From positions 1,798,001 to 1,862,000 of the forward strand of contig NZ_JAGIOH010000001.1 in assembly GCF_017876625.1 (NCBI RefSeq): DNA of 64,000 nt. The letters run 5' to 3'. Positions within the stretch are counted from its first letter, which is position 1, and the number at the start of each line of letters is the position of its first letter. The position numbers and the translations under genes were made by a program. The notes beneath the pieces were generated by a model, which was not told the origin of the DNA, did not search any database, and saw only the letters and a program-made list of their open reading frames with translations. Below, piece by piece: positions 29,008 to 37,650 of the stretch. Source of the DNA: Streptomyces syringium (GTDB lineage: Bacteria; Actinomycetota; Actinomycetes; Streptomycetales; Streptomycetaceae).

Positions 29008-31584
29008 CTAGTTGCGCATGACCTCCGGCTCGTGGCGGCGCAGCAGGCGTGCGACCGCGAAGCCGCAGATGACACCGAGGATGATCAGCACGGTCATGTC
29101 GATGCCCCACTGGGCGGCGGTGTGCTCCCAGAGCGGATCGAGGTTCTTCGGGTTGCCCTTGTCCATCGGGGCCATGATGTGCGAGAGGTCCAGCGTGGCA
29201 CCGGCGGCGCCGATGGCCCAGCGGGACGGCATCAGCCAGGCGAACTGCTCGATGCCCGGCGAGTCGTAGATCTTGAACATGATGCCGGTGAAGACGACCT
29301 GGACGATCGCGAACATGACCAGCAGCGGCATGGTCTTCTCGGCGGTCTTCACCAGGGCGGAGATGACCAGGCCGATCATCATCGAGGTGAAGCCGAGCGC
29401 GATGATCACCAGGCAGAGCTCGGCGGCCGGCAGGGCCTTGAGGATCAGCCCCTCCGCCGGCAGCTCGCGGACCGAGAAGCCGATCGCGGAGATGATCACG
29501 CCCTGCACCGCGGTGATCAGACCGAGGATGATCACCTTGGACATCAGATACGCCGACCGGGAGAGGCCGACGGCGCGCTCCCGTTCGTAGATCACCCGTT
29601 CCTTGATCAACTCACGGACGGAGTTGGCCGCACCGGAGAAGCACGCGCCGACCGCGAGGATCAGCATGATCGTGCCGGCGTCCTGGTTGAAGTGCCCCTT
29701 CCCGGGCGCCGCCAGGCCGAAGTCGGAGGGGATCACGCAGCTGACGCCGCCGAGCACGGCGGGCAGGATGAGCATCAGACCCATGAAGCCGCGGTCGGAG
29801 GCGATGACCGAGACGTACCGGCGCATCAGCGTCCACAGCTGGGAGCCCCAGCTCTGCGGCTTGGGCGGGCGGACCATCTGGGGCTGTACGTGTACGGCCT
29901 GCGGGGCCACGGCGTCGAGGTCCGCGGCGTACATCTGGTAGTGCTGCGAGCCGCGCCAGCGGCCCGACCAGTCGTAGTCCCGGTAGTTCTCGAAGGCGGA
30001 GAAGACATCGGCCCACGTCTCGTAGCCGAAGAAGTTGAGCGCCTCCTCCGGCGGGCCGAAGTAGGCGACCGAGCCGCCGGGCGCCATGACCAGCAGCTTG
30101 TCGCAGAGCGCCAGCTCGGCGACGGAGTGGGTGACCACGAGGACCGTACGGCCGTCGTCGGCGAGGCCGCGCAGCAGCTGCATGACGTCGCGGTCCATGC
30201 CCGGGTCGAGACCGGAGGTCGGCTCGTCCAGGAAGATCAGCGACGGCTTGGTGAGCAGCTCCAGGGCGACGGAGACGCGCTTGCGCTGGCCGCCGGAGAG
30301 GGAGGTGACCTTCTTGTCGGCGTGGATGTCGAGCTTCAGCTCGCCCAGGACCTCGGTTATACGGGCCTCGCGCTCGGACGCCGCGGTGTCGCCGGGGAAG
30401 CGGAGCTTGGCCGCGTACCTCAGCGCCTTCCGGACGGTGAGCTCCTTGTGCAGGATGTCGTCCTGCGGGACGAGACCGATGCGCTGACGCAGCTCGGCGA
30501 ACTGCTTGTACAGGTTCCGGTTGTCGTAGAGGACGTCGCCCTCGTTGGCCGGGCGGTATCCGGTGAGCGCCTTGAGCAGGGTGGACTTGCCGGAGCCGGA
30601 CGGGCCGATGACCGCGATCAGCGACTTCTCGGGGACGCCGAAGGAGACGTCCTTGAGGATCTGCTTGCCGCCCTCGACGGTGACCGTGAGGTGACGGGCG
30701 GAGAAGGAGACGTCGCCGGTGTCGACGAACTCCTCGAGGCGGTCGCCGACGAGCCGGAACGTGGAGTGACCGACACCGATGATGTCGTTCGGGCCGATGA
30801 TCTGCTGGCGGACCGGCTGACCGTTGACATACGTGCCGTTGTGGCTGCCGAGGTCGACGATCTCGAAGCGGCCGTCGTGCGTGGCCCGGAATTCGGCGTG
30901 GTGCCGGGAGACCTGGAGGTCGGAGACGACCAGCTCGTTCTCCAGGGCACGACCGATGCGCATCACACGGCCGAGCGCCATCTGGTGGAAGCTGGTGGGG
31001 CTGCGGTCACCGTGGGCGGGCGGGGCTCCGGCACCGCCGCCGGGCGCCTGGTGCGCGGGCGACTGCTGCTGCGGGACGTACGCCTGCTGGTGCTGCTGGT
31101 GCTGGGGCTGCTGCCAGCCGCCCTGCTGCTGCGCGGGGTCCTGATACTGCTGCGGCTGCTGGGGCTGCTGCCAGCCCATGCCCGGCTGCTGCTGGTGCTG
31201 CGGCGGCGCCTGACGGCCCTGCACGGGCGCGGCCATCGCGGTGTGCGCGTTGTAGATGTCCGCGACCGGTGCGGAGGCGCCGGCAACGGTGAGATTCAGC
31301 CGCGGACCGTCGGTCGCGTTGCCCAGGTTCACCGCCTGGCCGGGGCCGATCTCCATCTGCTGGATCCGCTGGCCCTGTACATAGGTGCCGTTGGTGCTGC
31401 CGTGGTCCTCGATGACCCAACTGTGCCCGCCCCACCGGACGGTGGCGTGCCGCCACGAGACCCGGGCGTCCTCCAGCACCATGTCACCCTGGGGGTCGCG
31501 CCCCAGGCTGTAGGACCTGGACGGATCGAGCGTCCACGTCTGTCCATTCAATTCCAGTACGAGTTCCGGCACTCCATGCCCCAC
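29008..31584 (-). CDS. ABCG-type transporter fused to two FHA domains (Rv1747-like)
   Basis: 858 residues. FHA domain 1 spans about 20-100 (GRDPQGDMVLED, HGSTNGTYV); a Gln/Pro-rich linker spans about 115-190 (many QQPQ blocks); FHA 2 spans about 205-290 (IGRALENELVV, GSHNGTYVNG). The ABC domain follows, with Walker A GPSGSGKST, signature LSGGQRKRV and Walker B FLDEPTSGLD. Six membrane segments form the ABC2-type permease at the C-terminus. FHA domains bind phosphothreonine, so activity is probably gated by a Ser/Thr kinase as for mycobacterial Rv1747. The exported substrate is unknown. GTG start after GGGGGAC. Confidence 0.93.
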   Translation of the reverse strand: MGHGVPELVLELNGQTWTLDPSRSYSLGRDPQGDMVLEDARVSWRHATVRWGGHSWVIEDHGSTNGTYVQGQRIQQMEIGPGQAVNLGNATDGPRLNLTVAGASAPVADIYNAHTAMAAPVQGRQAPPQHQQQPGMGWQQPQQPQQYQDPAQQQGGWQQPQHQQHQQAYVPQQQSPAHQAPGGGAGAPPAHGDRSPTSFHQMALGRVMRIGRALENELVVSDLQVSRHHAEFRATHDGRFEIVDLGSHNGTYVNGQPVRQQIIGPNDIIGVGHSTFRLVGDRLEEFVDTGDVSFSARHLTVTVEGGKQILKDVSFGVPEKSLIAVIGPSGSGKSTLLKALTGYRPANEGDVLYDNRNLYKQFAELRQRIGLVPQDDILHKELTVRKALRYAAKLRFPGDTAASEREARITEVLGELKLDIHADKKVTSLSGGQRKRVSVALELLTKPSLIFLDEPTSGLDPGMDRDVMQLLRGLADDGRTVLVVTHSVAELALCDKLLVMAPGGSVAYFGPPEEALNFFGYETWADVFSAFENYRDYDWSGRWRGSQHYQMYAADLDAVAPQAVHVQPQMVRPPKPQSWGSQLWTLMRRYVSVIASDRGFMGLMLILPAVLGGVSCVIPSDFGLAAPGKGHFNQDAGTIMLILAVGACFSGAANSVRELIKERVIYERERAVGLSRSAYLMSKVIILGLITAVQGVIISAIGFSVRELPAEGLILKALPAAELCLVIIALGFTSMMIGLVISALVKTAEKTMPLLVMFAIVQVVFTGIMFKIYDSPGIEQFAWLMPSRWAIGAAGATLDLSHIMAPMDKGNPKNLDPLWEHTAAQWGIDMTVLIILGVICGFAVARLLRRHEPEVMRN

Positions 31585-31761
31585 TACTTGTCCCCCGATG
31601 CACCCCTCGCGCAGGAAGTCTGCACAGGGAGTCTAGGGATGGCGAACATCGGGTGGAACTATTTCAGGCCCAGTCGCCGATCCGAAACTCGGGGACTGAC
31701 GCAGTCGTGTAACAGGCACCGTTGACTCGGCCGAAAGTCGCCCGGAGAGTAGTAACCGCCC

Positions 31762-33459
31762 ATGGATGCGTACGGAACGTGCGCTTCCGGGCAAGGGGTC
31801 GGAATCGGGGGGGCCGTGATGACCATCGGCAGCGGCAGCCGCCGCCTGCGCGGCGCACATGTACTGCTCACCGCGATAGCGGCGGTGAGCTGGTCCTTTC
31901 TGGCCATGGCGGGGGTGGCGGCGGCGGGCCTGCATCTGCTCGGGGCGGACGGGGCGGGCGCGCTCGGACCGATGACGGCGGCCGCGATCGTGCTCGCCGT
32001 GGGGGGATCCGTCACACCTTCGGGCGATGTGGAGGCCTTTGGTCTGCAGGCATCCGGCGCGTACACCGCGATCGACATCGCGCCACTGGGGGTGAGCCTG
32101 GCGGGGGCACTGCTGCTGGGCTGGATCTTCGCCCGGTCGCTGCGGGCGGCCGGCGGCACCCCGCGCCCGGCCGAGCTCCTCGCCCGGGTGGTCGCGGTGG
32201 CCGGGCTCTTTCTGCTCCTGCTCGCCGGTCTCGCCTGGGCGGGCGAGGACACCGTCACCATCGACGGCAAGGAGCTCGGCCTCGGCGGCGGCCCGGGCGG
32301 GGGCCCGCATCTGGAGATACCCGGCCTCGGCGACATCGGCGGCGGCCTGCCGGACCGGCTCGCCGACCTGGCGGGCGCCAAAGCGGCGGTCGGTTTCAGT
32401 GTGCGGACCGGGCCCTCACTGCTGGCCGGAGCGCTGTGGGTGCTCGCCGTCCTGGTGATCGCGCTGCTGGTCTCGCGCCGGGCACCGCTGCCGCGCGGCT
32501 GGGGCGCGGTGGACCGCGCCGTGCGCCCGGCGGTCTCCGCGCTGTGCGCCGTGCTGGTGCTGGCGGTCGGCGCGGGCCTCGCCGCGGCCGCGTACGCGGC
32601 GACGGGCGACGGCCATCCGCGGCGGGTGCTGGGGGCGGCCCTGCTCGGCGCGCCGAACGGGGTCTGGCTGGGGGTGCCGCTGGGACTGCTCGTCCCCTGG
32701 CGGGGCTCGGCCAGCGGGGCGCTCACCCAGGTGCTGCCCGCCCCGCTCGACGAGCTGCTGGGGATGAGCGCGGACGAGACGGTGACGGTGGGCCGGCTCG
32801 CGGAGTTCGACAGCCGGGTGTGGCTGCTGACCGTGGCGTGCGCGCTGCTCATGCTCACGGCCGGGCTGCTGACCGCGGTCCGCACGCCCCGCGGCCGGAC
32901 CGGTCCGGTGGGCTTCGCGGCCCGGTGCGCGCTGCGGCTCGCTCTCGCCTCGGCGCTCGTGCTGCCGCTGCTGGTGCTGCTGACCCGGGTGAAGGCGGAC
33001 GCGAGCCTGTCGGTGCTCGGCTTCGACGCCTTCGGGGCGGGGCTGGAGCTGAGCGGGAACGTCCCCGTGGCGCTGGTGCTGGGCGCCGTGTGGGGCGCGG
33101 GCGCCGGGGCGGGCGGGGCGCTGCTGGCCCTGGCCACGGGCGCGGCCGGGCTCCGGGCCACCACGGGCGCGCCGGGGGCGGGCGCGGCCCGCGCGTACCC
33201 CGATCCGGCCTGGCTGCCGGGGCCGTACAACCCCTCGTCGGCGTACCGTCCCTCGCGCGGGGACACCAATCCCTATCTGCGGCCGGTCGTAGGCGACCCG
33301 CCGCCCCGGTACCCCGGCGCGGGCGATCCGGGCGCCCAGACGCAGACCCAGACGGGGCAGCCGCCGCTGCCGCCCCGCCCCCGGCCCCGCTACGGGCGGC
33401 CGTTCGGGACGCCGCCGGAGGAGCCGCCACCGCCGGGGGTGCCCGGGCGGCGGCGCTGA
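31762..33459 (+). CDS. Streptophobe family membrane protein
   Basis: 565 residues with about ten hydrophobic segments, a Gly-rich extracytoplasmic loop (GGGPGGGPHLEIPGLGDIGGG) and a long Pro/Tyr-rich cytoplasmic tail from about residue 480 (NPSSAYRPSRGDTNPYLRP). It matches the streptophobe family, which is confined to Streptomyces and relatives and has no known function. Three starts are possible: the ATG at 31762, or GTG/ATG at 31816/31819. The longest is given with only a GGAG as support. Confidence 0.8.
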   Translation: MDAYGTCASGQGVGIGGAVMTIGSGSRRLRGAHVLLTAIAAVSWSFLAMAGVAAAGLHLLGADGAGALGPMTAAAIVLAVGGSVTPSGDVEAFGLQASGAYTAIDIAPLGVSLAGALLLGWIFARSLRAAGGTPRPAELLARVVAVAGLFLLLLAGLAWAGEDTVTIDGKELGLGGGPGGGPHLEIPGLGDIGGGLPDRLADLAGAKAAVGFSVRTGPSLLAGALWVLAVLVIALLVSRRAPLPRGWGAVDRAVRPAVSALCAVLVLAVGAGLAAAAYAATGDGHPRRVLGAALLGAPNGVWLGVPLGLLVPWRGSASGALTQVLPAPLDELLGMSADETVTVGRLAEFDSRVWLLTVACALLMLTAGLLTAVRTPRGRTGPVGFAARCALRLALASALVLPLLVLLTRVKADASLSVLGFDAFGAGLELSGNVPVALVLGAVWGAGAGAGGALLALATGAAGLRATTGAPGAGAARAYPDPAWLPGPYNPSSAYRPSRGDTNPYLRPVVGDPPPRYPGAGDPGAQTQTQTGQPPLPPRPRPRYGRPFGTPPEEPPPPGVPGRRR

Positions 33460-33585
33460 CGCCCGGGGGTACGGACGCCGAGCGGTACGGACCGGCGGCC
33501 CTCGCCCCCTGTCCGCTCGCCCCCTGTCCGGTCCCCGGGACACGTGTACGGGTCCGGAGCGGCGCCGGATAACGTAGGGGTCACC

Positions 33586-34827
33586 ATGAGCGCATCGCAG
33601 ACCCCGCCTGGCACTCCCGCCGCACTCGGCGACGACGACCCCACCCTCCTCGTCAAGATCTTCGGGAAGGACCGGCCGGGCATCACCGCCGGGCTCTTCG
33701 ACACCCTCGCCGCCTACGCCGTGGATGTCATAGACATCGAGCAGATCGTCACCCGGGGCCGGATCACCCTGTGCGTCCTGGTGACCGCCCCCGAGGGAGG
33801 CCCCGGCGCCGAGGGCGGCCTGCGGGCGACCGTGCACAGCTGGGCGGAGTCCCTGCGGCTCCAGGCGGAGATCATCTCCGGCCGGGGCGACAACCGGCCG
33901 CGCGGCACGGGCCGTTCCCATGTGACCGTGCTCGGTCACCCGCTCACGGCGGAGTCGACGGCAGCCATCGCCGCCCGGATCACCGGTACGGGCGGCAATA
34001 TCGACCGTATCTTCCGGCTGGCCAAGTACCCCGTGACGGCGGTGGAGTTCGCAGTCTCGGGCGCCGGGACGGAGGCGCTGCGCACCGCGCTGGCCACCGA
34101 GGCGGCCGCGCTCGGTGTCGATGTGGCGGTCGTGGCGGCCGGGCTCCAGCGTCGGGCGCAGCGCCTGGTCGTGATGGACGTCGACTCGACGCTGATCCAG
34201 GACGAGGTCATCGAGCTGTTCGCGGCGCACGCGGGCTGCGAGGCCGAGGTCGCGGAGGTGACGGCCCGGGCGATGCGGGGCGAGCTGGACTTCGAGCAGT
34301 CGCTGCACGCCCGGGTGGCGCTGCTGGCGGGGCTGGACGCGTCGGTGGCGGAGAAGGTGCGCGCGGAGGTCCGGCTCACGCCGGGCGCCCGGACGCTGAT
34401 CCGGACGCTGAAGCGGCTCGGCTATCAGGTGGGTGTCGTCTCCGGCGGCTTCACCCAGGTCACGGACGATCTGCGGGAGCGGCTGGGGCTGGACTTCGCC
34501 TCCGCGAACACCCTGGAGATCGTCGACGGCAAGCTGACCGGCCGGGTCACCGGCGAGATCGTGGACCGGGCGGGCAAGGCCCGGCTGCTGCGCCGGTTCG
34601 CCGCCGAAGCGGGGGTCCCGCTCTCACAGACGGTGGCGATCGGGGACGGCGCGAACGATCTGGACATGCTCAACGCGGCGGGTCTGGGCGTGGCGTTCAA
34701 CGCGAAGCCCGTGGTGCGCGAGGCGGCGCACACCGCCGTGAACGTGCCGTTCCTGGACACCGTGCTGTATCTGCTGGGCGTCACCCGCGAAGAGGTCGAG
34801 GCCGCGAACACCCACGACCACGAGTGA
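33586..34827 (+). CDS. serB: Phosphoserine phosphatase SerB with N-terminal ACT domains
   Basis: 413 residues. An ACT-like regulatory region (VKIFGKDRPGITAGLFDTLA and a second HVTVLGHPLT repeat) precedes the HAD catalytic domain: DVDSTLIQDEVIELFA with nucleophile near residue 198, VSGGFTQVTDDL, and AIGDGANDLDMLNAAGLGVA. It makes serine from phosphoserine. The longer start is rejected. TAACGT at 33570-33575, ten bases before the ATG, suggests a leaderless or near-leaderless message, and no Shine-Dalgarno is seen. Confidence 0.94.
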   Translation: MSASQTPPGTPAALGDDDPTLLVKIFGKDRPGITAGLFDTLAAYAVDVIDIEQIVTRGRITLCVLVTAPEGGPGAEGGLRATVHSWAESLRLQAEIISGRGDNRPRGTGRSHVTVLGHPLTAESTAAIAARITGTGGNIDRIFRLAKYPVTAVEFAVSGAGTEALRTALATEAAALGVDVAVVAAGLQRRAQRLVVMDVDSTLIQDEVIELFAAHAGCEAEVAEVTARAMRGELDFEQSLHARVALLAGLDASVAEKVRAEVRLTPGARTLIRTLKRLGYQVGVVSGGFTQVTDDLRERLGLDFASANTLEIVDGKLTGRVTGEIVDRAGKARLLRRFAAEAGVPLSQTVAIGDGANDLDMLNAAGLGVAFNAKPVVREAAHTAVNVPFLDTVLYLLGVTREEVEAANTHDHE

Positions 34828-34832
34828 GCGGT

Positions 34833-34902
34833 GTCCTCAAGCGCCGGACGGGCTTGCTTCGGCTGAGCTCAGCCGATTCCAGCCCGTCCGGCGCTTGAGG
34901 AC
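34833..34902. repeat. Inverted repeat element with nested palindrome, likely terminator
   Basis: Arms 34833-34854 and 34881-34902 (22 bp, perfect) surround a loop that contains a 16-bp palindrome (34860-34875). The arm core GCGCCGGACGGGCT is the same family as the repeats at 5234-5343 with one base changed. It lies just after serB. Confidence 0.85.
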
Positions 34903-35117
34903 GCGCCCGCAGGGCGCCCCGCCGCAGGCGGCACACGCGGCCCCGTCCGCGGAGGACGGACCGAGGACGCACACCCCACGCCCCGACGGGCTTGTCGTGG
35001 CCGAGCTCGGACACAACAAGCCCGTCCGGCGTTTGAGGACGCGCCCGCAGGGCGCCCCGCCGCAGGCGGCACATCCAGCCCCGCCCGCAGAGGGCGCCCC
35101 GAGGACGCACACCTACG
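34891..35117. repeat. Two tandem direct copies (about 90 bp) of a repeat tail
   Basis: The block beginning with CTTGAGGACGCGCCCGCAGG, followed by CCCGCCGCAGGCGGCAC and ending in CGAGGACGCACAC, occurs at about 34891-34980 and again at about 35031-35117, with a few substitutions. A partial inverted arm (34985-34995 with 35016-35026 region) belongs to the second copy. The same tail follows the repeat at 5341. The whole 34828-35131 gap is repeat and carries no gene. Confidence 0.75.
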
Positions 35118-35131
35118 CCCGGCCGGCAGGC

Positions 35132-35650
35132 CTACTCGTGGGGCGGCCAGAACGCGACCAGCTTGCCGCTGCCGTGCTCGACGCTCTTCCAGGGCCCGCT
35201 GAAGGTGAGCACCGCGATCGCGGCGGTGGGGAATCCGGAGCGGTTCAGCCGGGGCAGGAGGTCGCTCTCGGCCTCGCCGGCCAGCGCGTCGGCCAGGGCG
35301 TGCATGCCGGGGTTGTGCCCGACGAGCAGCAGGTCGGCCACTTCGTCGGACGTCTCGTTGATCACCGCGATGAGCTCGCCGAGGGAGGCCTCGTACAGCC
35401 GGTCCTCATAGACCGTGCGCGGGCGCTGGGGCAGCTCGTGGACGGCGAGCTTCCAGGTCTCCCGGGTGCGGACGGAGGTCGAACAGAGGGCCAGGTCGGG
35501 GATGATGCCGGCGGTGGCGAGCCGGCGCCCGGCGACCGGGGAATCCTTGCGGCCGCGCTCCGCGAGCGGGCGCTCATGGTCGGAATCGTCGGACCACTCG
35601 GCCTTGGCGTGCCGGAGAAGAACAATCCTGCGGGTCGGTTCGGCGCTCAT
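35132..35650 (-). CDS. SixA-type phosphohistidine phosphatase (histidine phosphatase family)
   Basis: 172 residues. The catalytic motif LLRHAKAEWSD contains the RHG-type phospho-His, and the downstream RTRETW, LLVGHNPGMHALA supply the phosphate pocket and second His. In E. coli SixA dephosphorylates a His-containing phosphotransfer protein; small-molecule substrates are also possible in this family. The ATG has a weak ribosome site. Confidence 0.9.
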   Translation of the reverse strand: MSAEPTRRIVLLRHAKAEWSDDSDHERPLAERGRKDSPVAGRRLATAGIIPDLALCSTSVRTRETWKLAVHELPQRPRTVYEDRLYEASLGELIAVINETSDEVADLLLVGHNPGMHALADALAGEAESDLLPRLNRSGFPTAAIAVLTFSGPWKSVEHGSGKLVAFWPPHE

Positions 35651-35734
35651 GTTTTCCAGCTTCGCATGAAACGGACGGCGAGGCGCGGGGTGTTGGGAGG
35701 CTTGCCCCGAGGGGGTACCCCAGCCCCGCCCGGC

Positions 35735-35941
35735 TCAGCTCTGCAGGGCGTGCCGGACGAATTCCACCGCGCGGGAGACCGTGCCCTCGGCGAAGGCCGT
35801 GGAACCGGTGTCGGCCGAGGCGGGCGAGGCCAGCAGGACGAACAGCGCCACGAAGCCGACGGCGGGCAGCGCGAGCGCCCACCACGGCAGACGCGTCTGC
35901 GCGGTGGTGCCGGGTGTCCTGGGTCGCGTACCGGCGGACAT
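35735..35941 (-). CDS. Small single-pass membrane protein, unknown function
   Basis: 68 residues. GGAGG seven bases before the ATG argues strongly for a real gene. A polar N-terminus (TRPRTPGTTAQTRLP) precedes one hydrophobic segment (WWALALPAVGFVALFVLLAS) and a short outside tail ending in a helix. The AxA site after the segment (SPASA) makes it alternatively a secreted 25-residue peptide. No family recognised. Confidence 0.75.
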   Translation of the reverse strand: MSAGTRPRTPGTTAQTRLPWWALALPAVGFVALFVLLASPASADTGSTAFAEGTVSRAVEFVRHALQS

Positions 35942-36131
35942 GGGATCGCCTCCGAGCGGTTCGGTGCACCGCCTCGTCGCGGTGTACTAAGAACCTACGG
36001 AGACGGGCGCCGGGCCCCCATCCGGTGAGCCACCCACTTACCCCTGACACTGGCCCCCTAGGGGACGGTGGGGCCAGCACCACCATCGGCGGGACGCGCG
36101 GGCGCCGCGCGTCCGTGCCGAGGCGGTGGTG

Positions 36132-36248
36132 TCAGGGCGAGGCGAGCGTCGCGATGACGCCGATGACGACGGTGATGCCGAGCATCACGCCGAGGATGGT
36201 GACCAGGGTCTTCTGGCCGTTCTTGGGGTTCGGGTCGAGCACGCTCAT
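36132..36248 (-). CDS. SGM_5486-type small transporter-associated membrane protein
   Basis: 38 residues: MSVLDPNPKNGQKTLVT, then one hydrophobic segment (ILGVMLGITVVIGVIATL). It matches the small Streptomyces proteins named SGM_5486 family transporter-associated protein. It starts 20 bp after the stop of the MFS gene, on the same strand, so it is probably cotranscribed and may be an accessory subunit; that role is inference. Too small for most gene finders. Confidence 0.8.
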   Translation of the reverse strand: MSVLDPNPKNGQKTLVTILGVMLGITVVIGVIATLASP

Positions 36249-36268
36249 GGCACCAGTGTCGCACCCGC

Positions 36269-37603
36269 TCACGCGGTCGGGGCGGCGGCCCCGGTCTCGT
36301 CCTCGACGGTCCGGTCGCGGCCGGCCAGCACGCCCGCCACGGCCTGAGGCACCATCAGGGCGGCCATCAGGGCGATCGGCAGGTCCCAGCCGCCGGTGCG
36401 CTCGTAGAGGGCGCCGACGAGCAGCGGGCCGGGGATGGAGAGGAGATAGCCGGTGCTCTGCGCGAAGGCGGACAGCCGTACCACGCCGGCGCCGGACCGC
36501 GCCCGCATCCCGATCATCGTCAGGGCCAGCGGGAAGGCGCAGTTGGAGACGCCGAGCAGCAGCGCCCAGGCCCAGGCGCCGGCGGCCGGGGCCAGCCACA
36601 GCCCGGTGTAGCCGGTCAGACCGAAGGCGGCGAGGACGAGCACGAGGACGCCCTGGTGGGGCAGCCGGGCCGCGAGCCGGGGCAGCACGAAGGAGAGCGG
36701 CACCCCCATCAGCATGGTCGTGGCGAGCAGCACCCCGGCGGTGGAGGCGGAGACCCCGGCGTCCCGGAAGATCTGCGGCATCCAGCCCATGGTGATGTAG
36801 GCGCCGGTGGCCTGGAGGCCGAAGAAGACGGCCAGGGCCCAGGCGGTGGGGCTGCGGGTGATGCGCACGGCGGTACCGGCGGGCGCGGTGCCGGCGCCCG
36901 GCGTGGCCGGCTTGTCGGCGGCGTTCGTCGTCCGGGCCGTGCGGCTGCGGGCGACGGCGAGCCAGACCAGGGCCGCGGCGGCGCCGAGCAGCGCCCAGAT
37001 GCCGAGGCCGAGCCGCCAACTGCCGCCCAGGGCATCGGTCATGGGCACGGTGGCGGCCGCGGCGAGGGAGGTGCCGGCGGACATGGCCATGGAGTAGATG
37101 CCCGTCGTCGGACCCACCCGGTCCGGGAACCAGCGCTTGACGATCACGGGCATGAGGATGTTGCTGACGGCTATGCCGGCCAGCGCGAGGGCGCTGAGCA
37201 CGAGGAAGCCGGCGGTGCCGCCCGCGTACGGCCGGACCGCGAGACCGGCGGTGATCGCCACCATGCCGGCGCAGACGACCGCGGCCGGGCCCCAGCGGCG
37301 GGCCAGCCGGGGCGCGGCGAGACCGAAGACCGCGAAGCACAGGGTGGGCACGGAGGTGAGCAGCCCGGCGAGGGTGCCGCTCATGCCGAGGTCGTCGCGG
37401 ACCTCCTTCATCAGCGGGCCGAGGCTGGTGATGGCGGGCCGGAGGTTGAGGGCGGCGATGACGAGCCCCACGATCAGCAGGAGACGCTGCCTGCCCCCGA
37501 CGCCCGGCCCCGGCGCGGCTTCGGCCGCCGGTCTGCGTGCGGTGGTACGGGTGGGTGCGGCGGTGTCGGCCGCCGCGCGGTCTTCGTCTGCCATGGGTGC
37601 CAT
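36269..37603 (-). CDS. MFS transporter, CynX/NimT (cyanate/nitroimidazole) family
   Basis: 444 residues with about twelve membrane segments. CynX-like features are GLVIAALNLRPAITSLGPLM near the N-terminus and GIAVSNILMPVIVKRWFPDRVG. The substrate is unknown. The start is set at the ATG preceded by a TATGAT -10 box 7 bases away (37611-37616) with -35 TTCGAC at 17-bp spacing, which predicts a leaderless message. The promoter lies beside the start of the divergent GntR gene, whose product is likely to control it. Confidence 0.88.
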   Translation of the reverse strand: MAPMADEDRAAADTAAPTRTTARRPAAEAAPGPGVGGRQRLLLIVGLVIAALNLRPAITSLGPLMKEVRDDLGMSGTLAGLLTSVPTLCFAVFGLAAPRLARRWGPAAVVCAGMVAITAGLAVRPYAGGTAGFLVLSALALAGIAVSNILMPVIVKRWFPDRVGPTTGIYSMAMSAGTSLAAAATVPMTDALGGSWRLGLGIWALLGAAAALVWLAVARSRTARTTNAADKPATPGAGTAPAGTAVRITRSPTAWALAVFFGLQATGAYITMGWMPQIFRDAGVSASTAGVLLATTMLMGVPLSFVLPRLAARLPHQGVLVLVLAAFGLTGYTGLWLAPAAGAWAWALLLGVSNCAFPLALTMIGMRARSGAGVVRLSAFAQSTGYLLSIPGPLLVGALYERTGGWDLPIALMAALMVPQAVAGVLAGRDRTVEDETGAAAPTA

Positions 37604-37650
37604 GAAGACCATCATAGAATCATGGGATGAATCGTCGAAACGGAATTCCA
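37603..37650. promoter_or_regulatory. Divergent promoter and candidate GntR operator
   Basis: On the minus strand TATGAT (37611-37616) and TTCGAC 17 bp upstream form a promoter for the MFS gene. The imperfect inverted repeat TCATAGAATCATGGGATGA (37612-37630) covers the -10 box and would be a natural site for the adjacent FadR-type GntR regulator. Operator assignment is inference. Confidence 0.5.

Noticed and set aside
29032..31725. Plus-strand frame of 897 codons
   Set aside because: Antisense shadow of the FHA-ABC transporter gene.
37098..37649. N-terminal extension of the GntR regulator
   Set aside because: It overlaps the antisense MFS gene and lacks homology; the wHTH begins near 37660.
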